From: Trichoplusia ni
Taxonomy: Eukaryota; Arthropoda; Insecta; Lepidoptera; Noctuidae
Length of the DNA stretch: 64,000 nucleotides
Assembly: GCF_003590095.1 (NCBI RefSeq)
Contig: NW_020800391.1
Coordinates: forward strand, 1 to 64,000
Reading direction: 5' to 3'
How positions within the stretch are numbered: position 1 is the stretch's first letter; each line of letters starts with the position of its first letter. The notes under the pieces are model-generated. The model had not been told where the DNA came from. It saw only the letters and a list, made by a program, of their open reading frames with translations, and did not search any database. This document shows positions 44,801 through 55,320 of the stretch, one piece after another. A program made the position numbers and the translations under genes.

Positions 44801-46363
44801 TATATATGAAACAAAATTCTATCATTCACTTTATGTTACCTGGCCCAACGGAATCATTACGGAGACTGTGTACATAGAAAATTCACCAATTTTATCTCAT
44901 ATTAAGCAATATCACACTCGAGGTTTGCCTAATCTAAATGAGGATATGCGGTGTATTAGTCTAAACGGTGAGGTTGTTATATTTAACCCTTCAGGAGAAA
45001 TAGAGGTTCTTAAACCTGATGGAACATATATAAAATTATTTAAATATTATAAAACTATTGTCATACCTGAACCTGTTGTCGTTGAGGAACGTGAAGAACC
45101 AGTTGAAAAAACAAAAAAACCTAAAAGTAAGGCTAAGCTTAGCAAATCTTCTTCGAAATCGTCTAAGTACGCTGGATTAGATGAAGATAAATTCTCCGAA
45201 ATTAAACCTATCGAGTATGAAATCATTGTAGACGAATTTGAGATTATAGAAACTAGCGGGCTAAGACAAAAATGGGTTTACAATACTCCCTATGATATTG
45301 AAAAACTTCTTATTCGTACGGCGACTGATTACTGTTTAGGAGAAGTTTTTACAAGACGCATGGATGGAACCAACATATTGCTAAATAAAGATGGAATCCA
45401 TGTGGTAACATTTCCCAATAAAACTAGAATTATCACTTATTATATTGTCGAAGAAGAGGAAATTTACCCGGAATGGACAGATGTTGAAATAGAATATTTT
45501 GAAATGTTTGAACCTGATCATGTCGAGCGAGTTAAATCTAAAGAATCAGTTTCGCAAAAAAGTTATACGGCAGACTATGCCTATAATACAAGTAGCAGCT
45601 TTGAAGGATCTATTTCTGAAAAAGTCGAAGAAGAGGGCAGTGCTCCAAAGGGAAGAACAGACGGTTACATATCGATACATTTGGTGTACACTATAGAACA
45701 TGCCAATTTTAGCACAGTGACAATAAATAGCTTAACTGGTAAAATATCGATAGATTCTCCTAATGAAACTACTGTAGTTGTAGATAAGGAAAATAACTAT
45801 GATATTAAATTGGATCATGTGACAAATGCAACTTTTGACGGGGAAAACTTACATATATCTTATGAAGCGTGTCCTGAATGTCGATCTTTTACGAATTGCC
45901 ATGTGAAAATAATGACAGCGGAAGAAACACTTCTTGATTCTAAGCCGGATAAACACTGGCTAAAGATGAAAGACTCCTTTAACCAGCAAGTAGTTGTAAA
46001 TGAAGAAGGTTCCATTACTCTGCTAGAAGAGCAGTCTTCGACAGAAGTGCTTAATTCAGGTGCTGTAAATACAGAAAGTGGGGAAAATACAGGAGGTGAG
46101 GCTACTGCAGAAGGGGTCGTAAATCCAGAAGCTACGGTAAATACAGAAGGTGCCGTAAGTACAGATGCTGCCGTAAACACAGAAACTGCCGTAAATACAG
46201 AAATGGCCGATAAAGAAGTTGCCGGAAATAAAAAAGAGGCAAAAGAAGCCCCTGACCTAGTTGAGGACAAGGCTCCTGATGGCAAATCTGAGACTTCTTT
46301 ATCGCATGGAAGATGTAGAGAGATATATCTAGCAAAAAATATTCGATTCTTTATTCTGAAAAG
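41850..46363 (+). CDS. Spag17: SPAG17 exon 1 (4.5 kb), with three frame breaks
   Basis: Read in frame order 0, 2, 1, 0 (position modulo 3). Break 1 is near 42702: the first frame stops at TAA 42720 and the conserved WDELQLLRIDKDSADD sequence continues in the next. Break 2 is near 42960: HYVKHYQQ gives way to TADDLPLECTTIYLLL. Break 3 is near 43872: LSGISA gives way to MREAFNEFNCVNY. At each, one extra base would restore continuity with the SPAG17 family. After 43872 the frame is open for over 800 codons. The exon ends AAAAG/GTAAAT at 46363 in phase 2. Regions 44230-44390 and 45070-45180 are lysine/serine-rich and low-complexity. Confidence 0.9.
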
Positions 46364-49300
46364 GTAAATAATTGCTTTTATTAACATCACTGTTAGTACT
46401 ATTATCGGTCCGCTCCCTCCATCTTTCTCATATTAGCTCATGAAATCACTCAAACGCTCGGACTTCAACCCCCTCCTTAATAATATTTATAACTAAATCT
46501 CTGTAGCTTTCCTTTCATCTATGAATGAAACAGGAATTTCAAAATTAAACTAGCACTTAGTCCACTGAAAAGTTACTGAAGTAGACAGTTTAGGAAGCGT
46601 AATAACAAATTATCCACGGCACTAAAGGATGTTAGTTGTTGAGATGACATTAGATTCAAAAAAGTATGACTGTGTTTCGTTCTCTGCATTCCTGTCAGAT
46701 TAAGACATACGATAATGCAATAATGCCAGCGAGTCTGCATAAACTCATAACCGTAATATCTATAAAGAAAATGTTACCTACGCCTGGGCGACTTAGATCA
46801 TGAAGTTCACCAAGTTTTATGCGGTATGGCATAAAACATTCGTTACTTTTACCACCAAAACTAATCGCCAATATCTCATCGCAATTCACCAATGTTCACA
46901 CATCGCACTATGATTATCTTCTTGATCAATGATTATAATCATTCAACCAAGCCTGTAAAGAGTTATAAAGACTATAATATCATTTAGAGAACTTACTTGC
47001 GCGGAACTCATTAACCGGTCGCTACTGGAGCAATACAAGAGGAAGTGTCGCTGGCAGCCCTGGTGTACAATAAACCAGTACGACACATTTGGGGACCACA
47101 GAAGTCTGGTTTCCATGCTTACTCCGGTGCACCTCACGGAGTCCGAGGTTTGTCTATGTGACTATTTAAGTAGAACCTATGAACCTAGCGTAAATATTTC
47201 AAAACACATGTTATCTTCAGAAATGGCTTATGGACTCAAAATTAGCTGGGAAACCTAAGTACATGACTTACAAAGACTTAAAGAAGGATTCTGGAAAAGG
47301 ATTTTACCATTGGATGCGACCCTACGAGGTATTCGTGCCTAAACCTATGAAACCAGAAAACGTGCTGCCTGAAAGGCTTCCGCGGGCTTATATTTTAAGG
47401 TGATACATTTTTACTGAGATTGAGGTACTGTAAATGTATTTATTACATGTATACTTAAATATTCCTTTCGTCATTCAATATCAGATGTGGTAGATCCTAA
47501 AATATGTACGTACCTAAAAATAACTTATTGTTATACGTCGGTTAGGTACAAAAATGATAAGCCAGTATTATAAATTCTAGATCGTAAGCAGAAATGTAAC
47601 TTTTGCTAAGAAGTAATCGATTGATTTAAATAGGGCAGTGGCTTAATAAGCTTCAATTATTTCCTCTTGAAACTAGTTTCTTATTACGGAGTTACGAGCT
47701 CAAAATATAGTGACCGAAAATATCAAATACAACCAAATACGCTAAACGTATTTAAGCGTAATTTAATAACTGATCAAAATACTGACGCCAAACGTCTAGT
47801 TACACGTCATCATGAGGTTGCTCAGATTCGGCTGACCACACGCTTGCTTCAACATGGCATCTATATTTAAGGACATTGGAACGAGAATGGGGTGAAACAG
47901 CAAGGGTGCAACTTAAAGGCGCCAGGGAGCTCCTTAAAGCAGTGCTACGTTACCGATGTGTTATGGAGGCCGACAGTGAAACGATACTCGACATACCGAT
48001 TATAGATCTCAGGCCGGAGGACGAGCGACAGATCGATGACATCATTCAGGCCATAGCGCATAGGTCCTTATATCATTTAATACGTCAAAGGTAGCTAATT
48101 AATTAGCTTATGTAGATACTTAGAAATAGCTATTTGATAACGGCGGCAGTGACGTACATAATCATACTTAATTATTAATAGATTGTTGAAATTGAAGTAA
48201 GTTGAGTGAGTATAGTGTTCGTTTATAATACTATTTCCTATTTGAAAATCACTCTTTTGTTTAAAAATGTTGTTGATTAGTACCTTCAGTAGGTTTTAGT
48301 AGGATGGGTAAATTTTACTGTAAAAATTAGTATTAATTGCTAAGCATATTCCACCTGAAACAAAAGAATAAGTAAAAATATGTCTTTCTGTCTAATACTG
48401 CAGTATCCTATCCCTTATTTATCTGATCAGGTTATACGAAGAACTGAAAGGACGTTTAGCGCATGACGTTCAGAGCCGCGCAAAAGCCGCGATCACTACC
48501 AAGCCTCCAGTAGAACGTGAGGACATGTCTCTTGAAGGAGAATATGAAGGAGGTTGGTATCAGAAACTGTTCATATTTGTTTTGGCGACCTATCACCTTT
48601 TATAGTAAGCAGTTGACAACTGGTGCATGGTTTAAAGCCTTTCTGAAGACGGAATATTGGTCGGTGTTTTTGGTAGATAGAAACGTCTAATCGTTTGCCC
48701 GCTGAAAACTTTCGAAGATATTTGAAGAAGGTGAGGTTTAGCTTTGCTTTTTCCCCTGAGTTGTCGAACGAAGCGAAAAGGCACCATCTCTATCTCACAA
48801 CATAGTACCCGTCAATTTTGACTTTCAGACGCAAAAGGTTGCTTATTGTTTCAATTGGAATGCAGTGTTTATTCCACATTTATACTAAGTCTGAGGGTAC
48901 ATTTAAAATCTACCGTGATAGTGAAGTAGATATGCCCGCGCCGATTGCCAAGTTTGTAAACATTGAACGGAACACACAGAAACACAATTATCGTACGTCG
49001 CGCTACTACTACTACGTTACTTACAATAAGTGTTTCTATTCAAGTTAAAATCTATACTAATATTATAAAGCTGAAGAATTTGTTTGTTTGAACGCGCTTA
49101 TCTCAGGAGCTACCGGTACAAATTGGAAAAATATTTTTGTTTATAATAGACCATATATTGAGGAGGTTCGTTCGTTCAAAATTTTCTAACTTTTAACTTC
49201 TAGCCACGCGAACGAAGTCGCGGGCAACAGCTAGTTTTATATGCAAAATCATGATTCGAAATATCACTTATCGATACTAGTTACATAGTTTTAAGTTCAA

Positions 49301-51497
49301 CCTGCAGATATCAGTGACTGGCGCATTTCAACACACGCGTAATGTAGCCACAGGCATATCGTATCTTAAAACATCGCTTCATTTGCTGGTGCTTGATGTA
49401 GCCGATGCTGTGATCAAATAAGTGCAGCTGTTCCTATCGCTGAACCAAAATATAGTGATATCTGGCGTAAAATGTAGCCATTAAACATGAATTTTATTGT
49501 TAAGGTCTAAATTATCGCCGAACGCGGCGCCGCCGTCTAAAGTAGCCTCAGGCTACAGGATCAAGTCACATTAACTGAGTCACCAACAACACGATTACAA
49601 TTCCTACCATATCTCGCCTTTACAAAAGCTGATTTATAATCCCTGTTATCAACACTACAGAATCAATTGATGAAACGAAACTTGTGGAAGAGGACAGGGA
49701 GAGTTCTCTGAAGGAGACTGATGCTGGTGAAGAGATGAGCCCGGCGCTTCGGAGGTACTGGAGGCGGCGGGCTGAGGAGTTCAAAGAGGAAGAGTTCTAT
49801 AAGTCAGTGTTCTTCCAAATATCTTAATTAAATTCTCCTTAGAAAAATGGCGTATAGCTTAACCTTGATTTGGAACAGGAGAGTATTAACATATTTTTAC
49901 CGTCGGAATTATACATTTTAGCTCGCTAGGACCTCGATAACACAGACAACGGAGCTACGAAAAAACAACCAGCCCAAAACAATCAATTTATCGATTATCG
50001 ATAGAAGAGAGCGAAATTTCGAAACCGTAGAGTGGTTGTGTGTGTAATTTGTAGTTTTTGATTGGTTTACACCTAGTCTTAATTGACTGAACTGAACATG
50101 AGTGATCATGTAATTATTAGAAGAGCGTTTCAGTAGAACTTGTCAAAGCTAGCTACTCGCTTTATAACCATTCGTTTCCTAATTTTTGCCACTCCAAATG
50201 TACTAAAATACATAATGTATACCAGCCTTTAAGTAAAGCGAGTAAGTTACACTGCGCTACGAAGTTATGAAATAGTTTACATTTTAGGTTCAGCTCAGTC
50301 GACTTAAAGGTAAGTTATGAGCGTGTCTAATAACTGAACCCGCAACTATATTAGTTACACAAACTATGTGAGGAGAAATTTAGCCAAATGCTGATAGTTC
50401 CAATTTGTACTAAGAATGCTGAAGCAAGCAGAACTTGGGTACCGTGTGTTTAAACTGTTCGTCGTATACTTGTCTAATCGAGGAATTCACGAGTTATCAG
50501 TAACTAGCTTTTCGCCCGCGGCTTCGCACGCGTCGAGGTCGGTTATATCGCGTTTCCAAAAGAAGTCCGGGATAAAAACTATCCTATGTTTTTTCTCAAG
50601 GTCAACTCTATATCTGTAACAGATTTCATTAAAATCAGTTCAGTGGTTTAACGTGAAAGCGTAACAGACAGGCAGACAGACAGAGTTACTTTCGCATTTA
50701 TAATATTTGTAGGGATGTTATAAGAGGATATATAAGTATTATTTGTACTTCGTTTATGAAGGATGTCTTTTAGTTACGGTTCAATAGGGGTGCAAATAAT
50801 TATTGGAGCATGCCATCCGTTCTGTCGTTTTCCTGCTCACACACTTCAGAAGAGTGGCTCCGTCTTAATGCGTCCTCATCAGTGCGCACTCACGGTAGCG
50901 GAAATCTTTAACAACTTGTTTTTTGCTGTCTAGCACCCTTTATGAACCGTAGAGTTTTCAACCAATTATATTGGTGTTAGGGTTTTAAATGATCGCAAGC
51001 GATGCGTTGCGAGTTCCGAAATTATAACAAAAATACCGAAATGTAAGTGAAAATGAGGAAAAGGTACTTGAGTAATGTAAACGTGATTTTAAATATGGCC
51101 AATACTTCAAATATTTACAAGAAACTCAGTTAAAAAGTATTATTTAAGCCCTCCTAAGTTCTTTGACATTTGGGCGCTCAATTTACAAATGTAAAATGTA
51201 CAATAATTTCTCTTTCCTACTTCTTGCGTCCCCAATAGAATATAAAACAAACACCTTAACTTATTAAGCCAATTATAATTCTATTAATCAAAATATAACT
51301 TCAGGTACCTTCTGCGCGAAGGCAGTGTGCCTCCGTACTTCAGAAACGTGTTGGGTGGTGCCATTTGGTGGGACATCAACAACGCTGCGAGTGAGGCCGT
51401 CACGAAGGCCGCTAGGAGGAAGATGAAATGCGTCTGCGCAGCCGAAGAGGGCTCGTCGTTCTCCGCAGATGGCGCTACGTATGGCCCCTTTATGTAG
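41850..51497 (+). CDS. Spag17: SPAG17 / PF6, central-pair apparatus protein
   Basis: Seven exons: 41850-46363, 46988-47147, 47221-47399, 47872-48090, 48431-48552, 49661-49802 and 51305-51497; phases match at every GT-AG junction, for about 1,840 residues (human protein about 2,220). SPAG17 is the scaffold of the C1a projection of the ciliary central pair and is needed for flagellar motility. Recognised SPAG17 blocks in order include VYVDDYPTDGPNLYVAVTGF (about 42474), CFLMYDIQDLSRQHVHY, a FQVMREAFNEF-type block through HAYAWIQNEEKMYDE-like sequence (43870-44095), YETKFYHSLYVTWPNG (44807), and FYKYLLREGSVPPYF across the last junction. Three one-base frame breaks lie in exon 1. The vertebrate C-terminal ASH-type domain is not found before the stop at 51495. 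The ATG context and MGPKK start resemble the vertebrate MAPKK start. Confidence 0.92.
46075..46240 (+). repeat. Spag17: In-frame 18-bp tandem repeat in SPAG17
   Basis: The word GCCGTAAATACAGAA and close variants recurs every 18 bp, clearest at 46150-46205 (GCCGTAAGTACAGATGCT, GCCGTAAACACAGAAACT, GCCGTAAATACAGAAATG). It encodes a six-residue unit AVNTE-x. Units upstream are more diverged. Length is a multiple of three, so copy-number change would preserve frame. Confidence 0.75.
46988..47147 (+). CDS. Spag17: SPAG17 exon 2
   Basis: Acceptor TTTAG/AGA at 46987; the first base completes AGA with the two bases left by exon 1. Encodes ELTCAELINRSLLEQYKRKC and QPWCTINQYDTFGDHR, then VSMLTPVHLTESE, and ends GAG/GTTTGT in phase 0. 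The DLT-x-ELL-type word is typical of this part of SPAG17. Confidence 0.85.
47221..47399 (+). CDS. Spag17: SPAG17 exon 3
   Basis: Preceded by a 73-bp intron ending ATCTTCAG. Reads KWLMDSKLAGKPKYMTYKDL and GFYHWMRPYEVFVPKP, then PERLPRAYIL, and ends TTAAG/GTGATA in phase 2. A different frame with an ATG at 47224 is a shadow; the phase-0 frame from exon 2 is the open one. Confidence 0.85.
47872..48090 (+). CDS. Spag17: SPAG17 exon 4
   Basis: Acceptor TATTTAAG/G. Encodes TLEREWGETARVQLKGAREL, an acidic linker with IPIIDLRPEDERQIDD, and HRSLYHLIRQ, ending CAAAG/GTAGCT in phase 2. Predicted mainly helical, matching the helical C-terminal third of SPAG17. Confidence 0.85.
48431..48552 (+). CDS. 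Spag17: SPAG17 exon 5
   Basis: Acceptor CTGATCAG/G. Encodes LYEELKGRLAHDVQSRAKAA, then ITTKPPVEREDMSLEGEYEG, and ends GGAG/GTTGGT in phase 1. Likely coiled-coil in its first half. Confidence 0.75.
49050..49240 (+). repeat. Dispersed repeat family D, copy in SPAG17 intron 5
   Basis: Starts ATACTAATATTATAAAGCTG and AAGAATTTGTTTGTTTGAACG, has GCGCTTATCTCAGGAGCTAC and GACCATATATTGAGGAGG, and ends CACGCGAACGAAGTCGCGGG CAACAGCTAG. This is a complete-looking but shortened copy of the element at 8425-8645. Confidence 0.75.
49661..49802 (+). CDS. Spag17: SPAG17 exon 6
   Basis: Acceptor CACTACAG/A. Encodes SIDETKLVEEDRESSLKETD, then EEMSPALRRYWRRRAEEFKE, and ends TTCTATAA/GTCAGT in phase 2. The RYWRRRAEEFKEEEFY stretch aligns in kind with the basic helical segment before the IPPFF-type word of vertebrate SPAG17. 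Confidence 0.82.
49803..51304 (+). other. Spag17: SPAG17 intron 6
   Basis: 1.5-kb intron between GTCAGT and TAACTTCAG. It contains a family E repeat (50507-50720). The remaining sequence is AT-rich with no exon recognised. Confidence 0.6.
50507..50720 (-). repeat. Dispersed repeat family E, copy 2
   Basis: Left end TAGCTTTTCGCCCGCGGCTT CGCACGCG, middle AAGTCCGGGATAAAAACTAT CCTATG, right end AAAATCAGTTCAGTGGTTTA ACGTGAAAGCGTAACAGACA followed by a CAGA-rich run and TTCGCATTTATAATATT. This is the full standard structure of a common lepidopteran repeat. Confidence 0.75.
51305..51497 (+). CDS. Spag17: SPAG17 last detected exon
   Basis: Acceptor ATAACTTCAG/G. Encodes YLLREGSVPPYFRNVLGG, then AIWWDINNAASEAVTKAARR, and stops at TAG 51495 after GATYGPFM. 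Vertebrate SPAG17 continues about 250 residues with an ASH-type beta-sandwich; here the stop comes soon after VPPYF. Either the insect gene lacks that domain or a donor inside this exon leads to exons I did not detect. The first AATAAA after the stop is near 52195. Confidence 0.7.
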
Positions 51498-53444
51498 TAC
51501 GGAAATAACACTACGTTTATATAAGGGTGAAGTCCAAAGAGGTTTTATTTTTGAGTCACGTAATTGTTCCATACAAAACTATGTTCTTAGATATGTTATA
51601 CCTCTGCTAGCGCTTAGGCGCTTAGTCGGGGACAATGTTTCAAACTGACAAGAAGAACTTACAACTTGATTTGTTCACATAGCGATGTTGATCAAATCGA
51701 TGGGTCTGTAATTTGGCACGTTGTCTGACGAAGGAGTTTTTTTTTACGTATCCCAAAATTACGATAGTTAGATAGAGCGTCTATGGCGCTTTATTGATAT
51801 TATTGTATGTCGAACATTTCGTTGCTAGAGTGCCTGTTGCGCTGGGAGCTGGGAGTAGCAATCACTGCATAGAGTCTGTGATCTTACGAACGCTAGAGTA
51901 TCTATTTCTTTTCCTCTTGGACTTGAATTTTATTAAGATACGTATACTCAAAATGCGTTTACTTTATTTTAATTTATTTTATATTGAAATCGCAAGAGGT
52001 GTAAGTTCTGTTGATTTAATGTCAAAGTTATAATGAGGAGCCCGAAACGGCAAAATGTACCTATTCAGGTTTCCTCATGATGTATTTTTATCGTTTCTTA
52101 GAATAGTTAAAACAGTTAAAAAAATATTTATAGAAGCAAAAGGTTCTTCTTTATTTAAACTCAACTATTTTTGAAGGCGAATTTCAAAAGACAGAAATAA
52201 AATATTTACCTTAGTACTTGGGACTGGAATGTTAAATTAACATTCCAGTCCCAAGTACTTTGTCGAATCAATTCCACAACGATCTATACTGGTAGCTCCA
52301 GTTTCACAATCTCTGAAGATAAATACGCTATTCGATAGCTCTAAAGAGTTGTCAGTAAAATGAGTAATGATTTGCGAAACTATTACAAACTAGGCTTTTG
52401 ATGCAAGATAATGAATTCTGTTTCTTATCCCGGTTACCTACCAACACTTTACAAAGCAAGATACATTTCCACTTTTACTTTATTGCATCAGCAGTAAACC
52501 TTGGATATATGGAAATGACGTTTCTTTTCGATTGGTCACGTGACCTATAACAGTCATTTTGTACACTGGAGCGTTTTCTTCGCCACTGAAAGTTGCTGAA
52601 ATGTAACTTAGGGGATAAAATATGTTGCGTTTGTGTGAGGAGGCGGATTAGGCGACGTAGCGCGGCTTCCCTCTTTCTGAAACGTAACTGTGTTACTTTG
52701 AGAGATCAGTAAGCCTTCGCATTTATTAGTGAACAATTATCATTAGGTCTGTTTACAAAACACCGTATACGGATAACACCGGACGCAATTTAAAACCAAC
52801 TCAACCTAATAACCAAAAGTGATGAGAAAAACGTTACTGATGCAAATTCAACTAAAACTCTATCTAAAGTCTATGTTTCAAATTCAATTTAGCAGTATAA
52901 TTGTTTGCGAATTACATTATTTTTCGATTAATGACGAACGTTGGTTTTCACCTGGGGATGGAACTTATCTAGCCTATATTATACGTTTACTGTGTCATAA
53001 CAAAGATGCCTGAAGAAGAATGAACTTAAATTCGTTATTTCTCACTCAGCGGTGGACGACGTATTACCACCAGGCGTCCTTTACGTAATAAAATTAATGT
53101 CGAATTAATATTTTAGATACGTTTTTCACGATAGTTATATAATTAAGTACTCTTAGAGATATTTAATACAGATGACTTGTAGCGTCTCCTTTAATGTAAT
53201 TTCTTTTATATAATAAATAATTATATTTTAAGTTTTCTTAATAATTGTCTTTTATTTATTAAAAAAACACCTACTAAGTCCTTTTGTGTCTAGTTTCCTT
53301 TTTATAGAAGGTTAAAACTATTTTCACATGCAGTATTATTTAGTGGTAGTTCACACGCCGAAAATTCGAACTCTGCTTAGTTTGTTGCTCTACCTTTTTC
53401 ATTGTACCTATAGGTGTCCAGGAGCATTGGAAAAATATATTACT
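51498..53444. other. SPAG17 3' flank and intergenic
   Basis: No further SPAG17-like exon seen. A perfect palindrome lies at 52213-52259 (listed separately). A phrase at 52630-52680 (GAGGCGGATTAGGCGACGTA then CGGCTTCCCTCTTTCTG) resembles those at 24670 and 29298. Confidence 0.4.
52213..52259. repeat. Perfect 23-bp inverted repeat with 1-nt spacer
   Basis: AGTACTTGGGACTGGAATGT leads a 23-bp arm (52213-52235), one A, then the exact inverse complement to 52259. There is no mismatch. A one-base loop is too tight for a microRNA precursor, so a palindromic duplication event, element remnant or assembly fold-back are the options. Confidence 0.8.
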
Positions 53445-53755
53445 ACTAGCGGATGCCCGTGACTTCGTCCGCGTGGTAAGCAAACCCATAGTACATCATT
53501 TTGTTCTATTTTCAATAGTATTAGCAGCGTACGCAGAAATAGGTTTCCGATTTTACACCTTTGGTTACATTATCGCAATTTTCTTACGGTACCCTAATAT
53601 TTTTCGAAATAAATTATAGCCTATGTTCAGTGGGGATAATGTAGCTGCTCAAAAATGAAAGAATTTTTCAAATCGGTCCAGTAGTTTCGAAGCCTATTCG
53701 TGTCAAACAAACAAACAAACAATCAAATCTTTCCTCTTTATAATATTAGTATCTA
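53445..53755 (-). repeat. Dispersed repeat family E/D-like, long copy
   Basis: Left end ACTAGCGGATGCCCGTGACT TCGTCCGCGTGG, middle AAATTATAGCCTATGTTCAG, right end AAATCGGTCCAGTAGTTTCG AAGCC, then a CAAA repeat and TTTATAATATTAGTAT. Read on the minus strand this starts ATACTAATATTATAAAG and ends CCGCGGACGAAGTCACGGGC-like, the usual form in Lepidoptera. Confidence 0.75.
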
Positions 53756-55017
53756 ATAGATGACCTAAAATTGGGTGTTAGATAAGTATCGTCTCGTCTT
53801 TGTGACTATGAAACTGAACGACTGCTCAAAGAAATTAAAACTTCCAAGGAAAACTATGATATCTGTATCCAATGGCGAAAATAAACAAGTGTATCACAAA
53901 TAGCAGAAGCAACCAAGAAAGAAAATACGTAATGTTGGTGGACTGTAAAAAACCATGGGTTGATTATGGGAAAAGTACATGGGATCGGGGTTCTTACATA
54001 AGTTTTTAATTTAATTTTTGTCAATAATTCTGAATTAATATTACGGCTTAAACACCATCTGCTCAAAACTTTTTTAATAAACCACCTATATTTTGCAACA
54101 GGAAAATGTTACAAACTACTGTTTATATTGACTTCACGTACTACAATCTGTATCAATACGTTAGGCGGTATCAAACGATGAATGTTTGCGATATCTGAGA
54201 ATGGCATCATGTGCGCATTGTTGCCCGTTACACCGTCATTCGGTATGTATCGAATACCACCCACAGTGGTTCTAGGTATCAATAAATACCAGCGTTCAGT
54301 TATTAGGGCTACGTTTGTAACAAACCTGTTAGTAAACTAGCTACTGATTGATTTGAGGATTCCACAAATGATTTTTTTCTTGACTGTCGGCAAGTTTTGA
54401 AAAAACAATTCGCCATAGGTAATATAATTTAGGATAATGCTACATTATTCTTTCTGGGCTTTTTCCGCCATATCAGCTGTTTTATTTAGTATTTTTCTGA
54501 CTATTGCTTGCTTAGTGAACAGTAGCGATGCCTTAGTTAATAAAAAAATCGAAGTAGAATTCTAAATAGGTAGAGGCTTATTACTGTTATACTAAAAAAA
54601 CGCGATTAAATTCTTGATTTGAGTCTTTATTTTAAAAGCAGTAAGATTGACTTTCGTTTTTCTCTGACGCTACCATACTCTACACATGACGTGCGGTCCT
54701 GTGACCCTGTTGATGTTTTTTTTGTGGGTTCTGTCACTAATACGTAAGTTTTTTTGGGCATTTTTTAATAAGGTTAAGGTGCTGGCTATTATTTTTATTC
54801 TAACTTATGTTGAATATTAAGGAACTTATTTGAGGTGAAGTTATTGCAATTTAACTGCTTTACAGTGATCGTACAGAGTCGTCCTGTAAGTTAACCTATG
54901 GTAAATTTTAGTCAAGATAGATGATAAACTCTACGGTCACATCCAGCTTCTGTCCCTTAGGCTTCGAAGACTTTGATTAAGTGTATGGTATCCCATCGCC
55001 TGGCAATCGGCCTCAGC
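53756..55017. other. Intergenic, nothing recognised
   Basis: AT-rich sequence without assignable features. Confidence 0.4.
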
Positions 55018-55320
55018 CGATTGGTGTCTGAACCTGAGCGGTGTGGCCTCGCACACCAATTTGTGTGTAAAACGAATGGCGGGAGAAGAGTTACCCAGCG
55101 TAGACGAATTCGTCAGTTGTTTTCCCCACCGCTTTTTCCGCTGTGACGAAGGCAGCCAGTGGCAAAGGAGCGCGGCGGGCGCCGTGATTGGTCGGCGGCG
55201 CAGCCAATGTGCGCGACCGCTACACGTCTGCCCTAGGCACGAAAGGGACCGCAGTGACGCCCGGACAGTCCGTCCCGGGCCCTTGCGAAGGATCGTGTTG
55301 TTGACACGATTTGCATGAGT
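55018..55320. promoter_or_regulatory. GC-rich island with CCAAT and octamer motifs, possible promoter
   Basis: In AT-rich surroundings this block has many CpGs (for example GCGGCGGGCGCC and GGTCGGCGGCGCAGCC). It carries CCAAT-type boxes at 55020-55024 and 55187-55191 (as ATTGG) and 55204-55208 (CCAAT), and an exact octamer ATTTGCAT at 55309-55316. The frame 55043-55318 across it is probably not translated. It could be the promoter or first non-coding exon of a gene running right, out of the window. No TATA box seen. Confidence 0.3.

Noticed and set aside
52213..52259. microRNA precursor
   Set aside because: A one-base loop and a 23-bp perfect stem do not fit a pre-miRNA, which needs a longer stem and a loop.
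55043..55318. A 91-codon protein in the GC-rich island
   Set aside because: The TTG start, Arg/Cys-rich composition and promoter motifs inside it suggest untranslated GC-rich DNA; no family recognised.
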